From positions 1-22,265 of IMG/VR virus record IMGVR_UViG_3300025112_003145: a DNA stretch of 22,265 nt. One strand, 5' to 3'. This document shows, piece after piece, positions 19,204-22,265 of the stretch. This DNA comes from a virus. The position numbers and the translations under genes are program-made. The notes under the pieces are model-generated. The model made no database searches. It was not told the origin of the DNA and saw only the letters and a list, made by a program, of their open reading frames with translations. The stretch's first letter is position 1; every line of letters begins with the position of its first letter.

Positions 19204-20698
19204 CAGTTCCCGTTGTCATACCTTGTGGAAAGTTAAGTGAGTCTCCATGATTAACAGTCCAAGAAACTTCGTGAGTAACAGACCTAAAGGTTCGAGCGGC
19301 ACTAGGCTGTCCGTTACCAGACTTCTTTACTCCACCAAAGCCCAGATGGCTCTCAGCAGCAATGCTACCACCATTCCAATAACCCAGACCAAAATCACAT
19401 TCGTTACGAATTCTTCTAGCAACCTTAAAGTTCTCTGTTACTACTCCTAGAGCAAGCCCATAATCAGTGTCGTTGTAAATACGAATAGCATCAGATACTG
19501 TGTCGTAAGGAATGACTGCCACATGAGGCCCGAATACTTCTTGTTTAAGATAGGGTGCATCTCTCCACTCCGTCTGATATACAGTAGGTGTTAAAAATAA
19601 TCCATCCGAATGGCATCTAGTACCCATGAGCAGAACATCTGCCTCTGGGTCATCGTCAACCATATCGTTAAATTCCATCACTTTTTCTAGCTGCTTTTTA
19701 TTGATTAGAGGGCCGTAAAAAACATCCTCATCAAACGGGTCTCCCGTTACGAGGTCTCCGCTCTTGTTGGCAAATTCGTCTGCAAATTTGTTGTATAGAG
19801 AACGATGAACAATTAACCTGCTAGCGGACACACAGCGTTGACCAGATAGTTTGTAAGCGCTGGCCAAGCATGCGGCCATTGCCATGTCATAATTTGCGTC
19901 TTCATGAATAATTACCGCCGATTTACTTCCCATCTCACAGGAACAGGTTTTGTGCCAGCTTTCAGCACAAGTCTTTCTAACGTGCATCCCAACTTCCGCA
20001 CTTCCAGTAAAGCAAATGTGGTCTACGTCTCTATGGATTAGTTCGTCGCCAGTCCGTCCGTCTCCCTGAATCATGCTGAATACACCGGGAGGAAACCCAG
20101 CTTCATGATAAAGTTCTGCTGTTAGTTGACCAGCCCAAGGCACATCTTCGCTGGGTTTAAGAATTACAGTATTGCCTTCAATAAGAGCAGGAGCAGCGCA
20201 CCAAAAACCACCAATCGCAAAAGGAAAATTAAAAGGCGCAACGATTGCAATGACCCCTTTTGGCTTCCTAAGCATAAACGCATCTTTTTCTGGCAACTCC
20301 GAAGCAATTGCTTCACCATAAGGCATCCTCCCTGTACTAAACGCATACTGCGCCATATGCAAAGCCTCGTTGACCTCCGCAATAGACTCGTTATAGACCT
20401 TGCCTGTCTCCAGACTAATCACTCTGGCGATTTCTTCTCGTCGTTCTTCGACCAAACCGGCTAGGTTTAGAAAATACTCTGCCCGCTGGACCCTACTGTA
20501 TTGTCTCCATCCTTCAAAAGATTCTCTAGCTGTTTGATAAGCACTATCTATATCAGCAGTTGATGACTGCGGAAAAGACCCTAGAATTTTTCCAGTAGCG
20601 GGATTTGTACTATCAAAATATTCTACGTTTGTTGGGTCAGGGGAGAAAAATTGACCATTAACGTAGTTAGCACCCTGTACGATTTGATGTGTTGTCAT
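19196..20698 (-). CDS. NAD(P)-dependent aldehyde dehydrogenase, likely aminoadipate-semialdehyde type
   Basis: A complete 500-aa ALDH: VAPFNFPFAIGG (153-164, N157), K181 in LKPSED, FTGSAEVG (230-237), the general base E255 in CEMGSKSA and the nucleophile C289 in SGQRCVSASRL. The end has GYWNGGSIAAESHLGFGG followed by VKKSGNG. Next to lysine 6-aminotransferase, the obvious substrate is 2-aminoadipate 6-semialdehyde, giving 2-aminoadipate, as in bacterial lat-pcd pairs; that is inferred from context, since ALDH substrate cannot be read safely from motifs. AAGGAAG lies before the ATG, which overlaps the VOC-gene stop as ATGA. Confidence 0.9.
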   Translation of the reverse strand: MTTHQIVQGANYVNGQFFSPDPTNVEYFDSTNPATGKILGSFPQSSTADIDSAYQTARESFEGWRQYSRVQRAEYFLNLAGLVEERREEIARVISLETGKVYNESIAEVNEALHMAQYAFSTGRMPYGEAIASELPEKDAFMLRKPKGVIAIVAPFNFPFAIGGFWCAAPALIEGNTVILKPSEDVPWAGQLTAELYHEAGFPPGVFSMIQGDGRTGDELIHRDVDHICFTGSAEVGMHVRKTCAESWHKTCSCEMGSKSAVIIHEDANYDMAMAACLASAYKLSGQRCVSASRLIVHRSLYNKFADEFANKSGDLVTGDPFDEDVFYGPLINKKQLEKVMEFNDMVDDDPEADVLLMGTRCHSDGLFLTPTVYQTEWRDAPYLKQEVFGPHVAVIPYDTVSDAIRIYNDTDYGLALGVVTENFKVARRIRNECDFGLGYWNGGSIAAESHLGFGGVKKSGNGQPSAARTFRSVTHEVSWTVNHGDSLNFPQGMTTGTDE

Positions 20699-21195
20699 TT
20701 TACTTCCTTGGTAGATTCCATAAGATTTTTAACTGAGTTCTCACAGAAGCCCTTATTGCCTCTTTGTATAAGTTCTATTATCATTCCGCCAAGATAATCC
20801 AACGGCTTGGTGAAAATTTGTCTTAAGTCATCTTCTGGGCAGTCTATAATGTCTTCTGTAAGAAATTCTACGCCTAGACTTTTCCACTCTTCTACAAGGG
20901 TGTCTATTTTTCTAGTCCTGTAGGCTATATGATGTATTCCACCAACCCCACCACGAGATTCAACCCAGTTGTCTATGATGGAACCAGAAGTGCCGTCAGA
21001 TATAAAAATTTCTGGGCCTTCACGAACCAAAACCTCTGGCTTAACTGGGGGTCGGAGGGCGTAGCACTTCGCCTTGGAGCCATCATCGAATTCTATATCG
21101 AATTCGGTGCCAACTTCATAATTGAACATCGACTTAAAAAACTCAGCGGCCTTGTGCCGGTCTTTAACCCTGTAGGCAATATGGTCTAATCTCAT
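20695..21195 (-). CDS. VOC-superfamily protein resembling the C-terminal half of 4-hydroxyphenylpyruvate dioxygenase
   Basis: A 166-aa protein with two beta-alpha-beta-beta-beta modules. LDHIAYRVKDR (3-13), GGIHHIAYRT (85-94) and GGMIIELIQRGNKGF (136-150) give a probable metal triad H5, H89 and E141, as in Fe(II) VOC dioxygenases. The stretch LRQIFTKPLDYLGG leading to IIELIQR and KGFCENSVKNLMES mirrors the HPPD C-terminal 'QIFTKP...FFEIIQR...GFG.GNF..L'. At 166 aa it is less than half of HPPD. It might be an epimerase or a small dioxygenase for an oxo acid made by the neighbouring enzymes. It starts in an ATGA overlap with the phosphatase-like gene. Confidence 0.75.
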   Translation of the reverse strand: MRLDHIAYRVKDRHKAAEFFKSMFNYEVGTEFDIEFDDGSKAKCYALRPPVKPEVLVREGPEIFISDGTSGSIIDNWVESRGGVGGIHHIAYRTRKIDTLVEEWKSLGVEFLTEDIIDCPEDDLRQIFTKPLDYLGGMIIELIQRGNKGFCENSVKNLMESTKEVK

Positions 21196-21653
21196 TTTTG
21201 AACCTTGAGATTATAGGCAATCCCCTTGCCGCCAGTATCCAATTCTTCTACTACAACGTTTCCATATCTATCCCTTCCCTTAAGATTATCTATCTCCTTC
21301 CATATTTGAGACCATCCTTCTTCTGTGTCGCCTTCAACCCTAGCGGCCTTGTCGTCTATATACATAATGCCAGCTAGCTTGCCCATGTGCGCATGATGAT
21401 ATTTAACACCGTGGTCTTCTAACCAATCTGTCCACTCCCTGTATCCTCTCTCATACTGCCTGTGTATGTTTCCGTTCTCTCTGTCGCCATATCGCGCAGT
21501 ATAAAGAACAATCTCATACCCCATGTCGTATAGTTTGTTTACTTGGTCGATGCCGTGCTGAAGCGGGCCAGCTTTAGAATAATCACCACCGTGATTCTTG
21601 TCTGCTATAACTCCATCACAATCTACTATTAATCTTTTACTGCTGTCTGGCAT
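21192..21653 (-). CDS. HAD-superfamily phosphatase-like protein
   Basis: A 153-aa HAD-fold protein with all four motifs: RLIVDCDGVIADK (7-19, D11 nucleophile and D13), IVLYTARYGDR (motif II, Thr in LYTAR, about 48-58), a Lys in MGKLAG (about 89-94) and MYIDDKAARVEG (motif IV, Asp-Asp, about 96-107). The C-terminal part after about 115 is a polar extension. The type resembles small HAD proteins found beside capsule or nucleotide-sugar genes; nucleotide or sugar phosphate are likely substrates. The start is inside the end of the nuclease gene (17-nt overlap), with GGAG upstream. Confidence 0.8.
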   Translation of the reverse strand: MPDSSKRLIVDCDGVIADKNHGGDYSKAGPLQHGIDQVNKLYDMGYEIVLYTARYGDRENGNIHRQYERGYREWTDWLEDHGVKYHHAHMGKLAGIMYIDDKAARVEGDTEEGWSQIWKEIDNLKGRDRYGNVVVEELDTGGKGIAYNLKVQK

Positions 21654-22140
21654 ATTTGAAGCTCCTTGTCAGCCAGTGTATGTTGTTCTTGCCGTAGCTA
21701 CTTAACGTGCTTTTTTTGTCTCTGTTCTTTCCAGAATTTAAAAATTTTTCTTCCACTCTTATTACTCCGCAGGAAAAAGTTTTGTCGTTTATTTCCAGAA
21801 GAAGAAGAATAGATTTGTTCCGTATTTGTTTAGGAGAAATCATCCAATTTTTTCTGACCGTAGTTTTAATATCGAACTCCAACCCATCAAGTAGACAGTC
21901 ACAGTTTACACCCTGACGAGCCGAAAGTTGTTTTCTTATATGTTCTTCTACCCTTGCTCCTACCAAAGTCTTTCCAAGAGGGTCTAAGTCCTCTATACTA
22001 TTCGCCCCAAACTTCGCTTCACGCACAGCATCAGAAATAGCCGTAGAAATCTTGCCTGTAAAATCTTTAGTTCTTTCAACTATCGCTGAAAATTCTTCGA
22101 CCTTGGGTTCTTCTTTTTCCCACAAGAAAAGTTGTTTCAT
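21637..22140 (-). CDS. Stand-alone NaeI-type endonuclease domain
   Basis: A 167-aa protein that matches the endonuclease domain of type IIE enzyme NaeI: GKTLVGARVEEHIRKQLS (56-73), DCLLDGLEFDIKTTV (81-95), NWMISP (98-103), GKNRDKKSTLS (137-147) and NIHWL (153-157). E65, D81, D90 and K92 reproduce the spacing of NaeI catalytic E70, D86, D95 and K97 exactly. NaeI itself is about 317 aa with a C-terminal CAP-like DNA-binding domain, which is missing here. No DNA methyltransferase is in the window, so it is not a visible restriction-modification pair; it could cut host DNA or rival phage DNA. No Shine-Dalgarno site is seen. The start lies 10 nt after the tRNA. Confidence 0.85.
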   Translation of the reverse strand: MKQLFLWEKEEPKVEEFSAIVERTKDFTGKISTAISDAVREAKFGANSIEDLDPLGKTLVGARVEEHIRKQLSARQGVNCDCLLDGLEFDIKTTVRKNWMISPKQIRNKSILLLLEINDKTFSCGVIRVEEKFLNSGKNRDKKSTLSSYGKNNIHWLTRSFKYARQQ

Positions 22141-22149
22141 TTTATTAAA

Positions 22150-22223
22150 TACCCTTGGCAGGACTCGAACCTGCGACCCTCGGATTAGAAATCCGATGCT
22201 CTGTCCAACTGAGCTACAAGGGC
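22150..22223 (-). tRNA. tRNA-Arg (anticodon UCU)
   Basis: A complete 74-nt cloverleaf on the minus strand: acceptor GCCCTTG/CAAGGGT (G-U at the end), D-arm GCTC...GAGC, anticodon arm TCGGA-TTTCTAA-TCCGA with anticodon TCT (reads AGA), 5-nt variable loop, T-arm GCAGG-TTCGAGT-CCTGC and discriminator A. The 3' CCA is not encoded (TTT follows). It probably supports AGA codons, which occur often in these genes. Confidence 0.95.
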
Positions 22224-22228
22224 GGCTA

Positions 22229-22265
22229 TTATCCCCGTAGCTGTTTTAATATTTCCCTTGCGTCG
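22229..22265 (-). CDS. Last codons of an upstream gene, runs off the window
   Basis: One frame at the window edge reads DAREILKQLRG-stop, ending 5 nt before the tRNA. It has the look of the helical C-terminus of a protein but is too short to prove coding. Confidence 0.35.
   Translation of the reverse strand, partial: DAREILKQLRG

Noticed and set aside
22052-22240. Plus-strand ORF of 62 codons over the tRNA
   Set aside because: It is the antisense reading of tRNA-Arg and of the start of the nuclease gene; the 'GRTRTCDPRIRNPMLCPTEL' type peptide is a well-known tRNA shadow.
1-22265. CRISPR array, integrase attachment site or replication origin
   Set aside because: No regularly spaced repeats, no integrase gene and no clustered iterons were seen by eye in the window.

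Overview
The window looks like part of a large tailed-phage genome, probably from an aquatic metagenome. Every supported gene lies on the minus strand. Genes are packed with 1-nt (TAATG) and 4-nt (ATGA) stop/start overlaps, strong Shine-Dalgarno sites and almost no intergenic space. There is a phage-type tRNA-Arg, nucleotide-metabolism genes (class II ribonucleotide reductase, dCMP deaminase, SNase-type nuclease), a lysis-like gene pair, and many unrecognised small proteins. No integrase, transposase, CRISPR array or ribosomal gene was seen. Host and exact virus group cannot be read from this sequence; the phage assignment is an inference from gene content and layout.

In the direction of transcription (right to left) the layout is as follows. 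(1) 22265-21192: the tail of an unknown gene, tRNA-Arg(UCU), a stand-alone NaeI-type endonuclease domain and a HAD-family phosphatase-like protein. (2) 21195-16371: a tightly coupled run of metabolic genes: a VOC/HPPD-like protein, aldehyde dehydrogenase, a guanidino-modifying (DDAH-like) enzyme, L-lysine 6-aminotransferase and a short nucleotide-sugar dehydrogenase. (3) 16378-11265: two small proteins (one a membrane protein), then a glycan block: exostosin-like GT, GT4, sugar O-methyltransferase and WavE-like GT. The WavE-like gene sits precisely between two 17-nt direct repeats inside another gene, as if inserted as a single-gene cassette. (4) 11359-8491: small unknown genes, including a membrane-anchored cysteine-rich miniprotein, a DeoC-like barrel lacking both catalytic lysines, and a strongly initiated Ala/Gly/Ser/Thr-rich protein ended by a terminator. 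(5) 8409-3422: a lysis-like pair (one-TM coiled-coil protein plus permuted papain-fold hydrolase), a 668-aa membrane-anchored trypsin-like protease with a His-rich tail, an unknown 265-aa protein with its own terminator, a second secreted trypsin-like protease and a holin-like miniprotein. (6) 3412-1: a beta-propeller-like protein, an unknown protein, a 34-aa basic peptide, dCMP deaminase, a candidate structured non-coding RNA with its own terminator, then SNase and the 5' part of class II ribonucleotide reductase.

Taken together, the nucleotide genes would supply dNTPs for replication. The sugar genes could build or modify a glycan on the virion or on the host surface. The lysine/aldehyde/guanidino genes look like an auxiliary amino-acid pathway: lysine to aminoadipate semialdehyde to aminoadipate is the simplest reading. 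The items most worth a second look are the ncRNA at 1161-1337, the WavE insertion with its 17-nt duplication, the solitary NaeI-type nuclease, the lysine-pathway operon, and the DeoC-like protein without its Schiff-base lysine.
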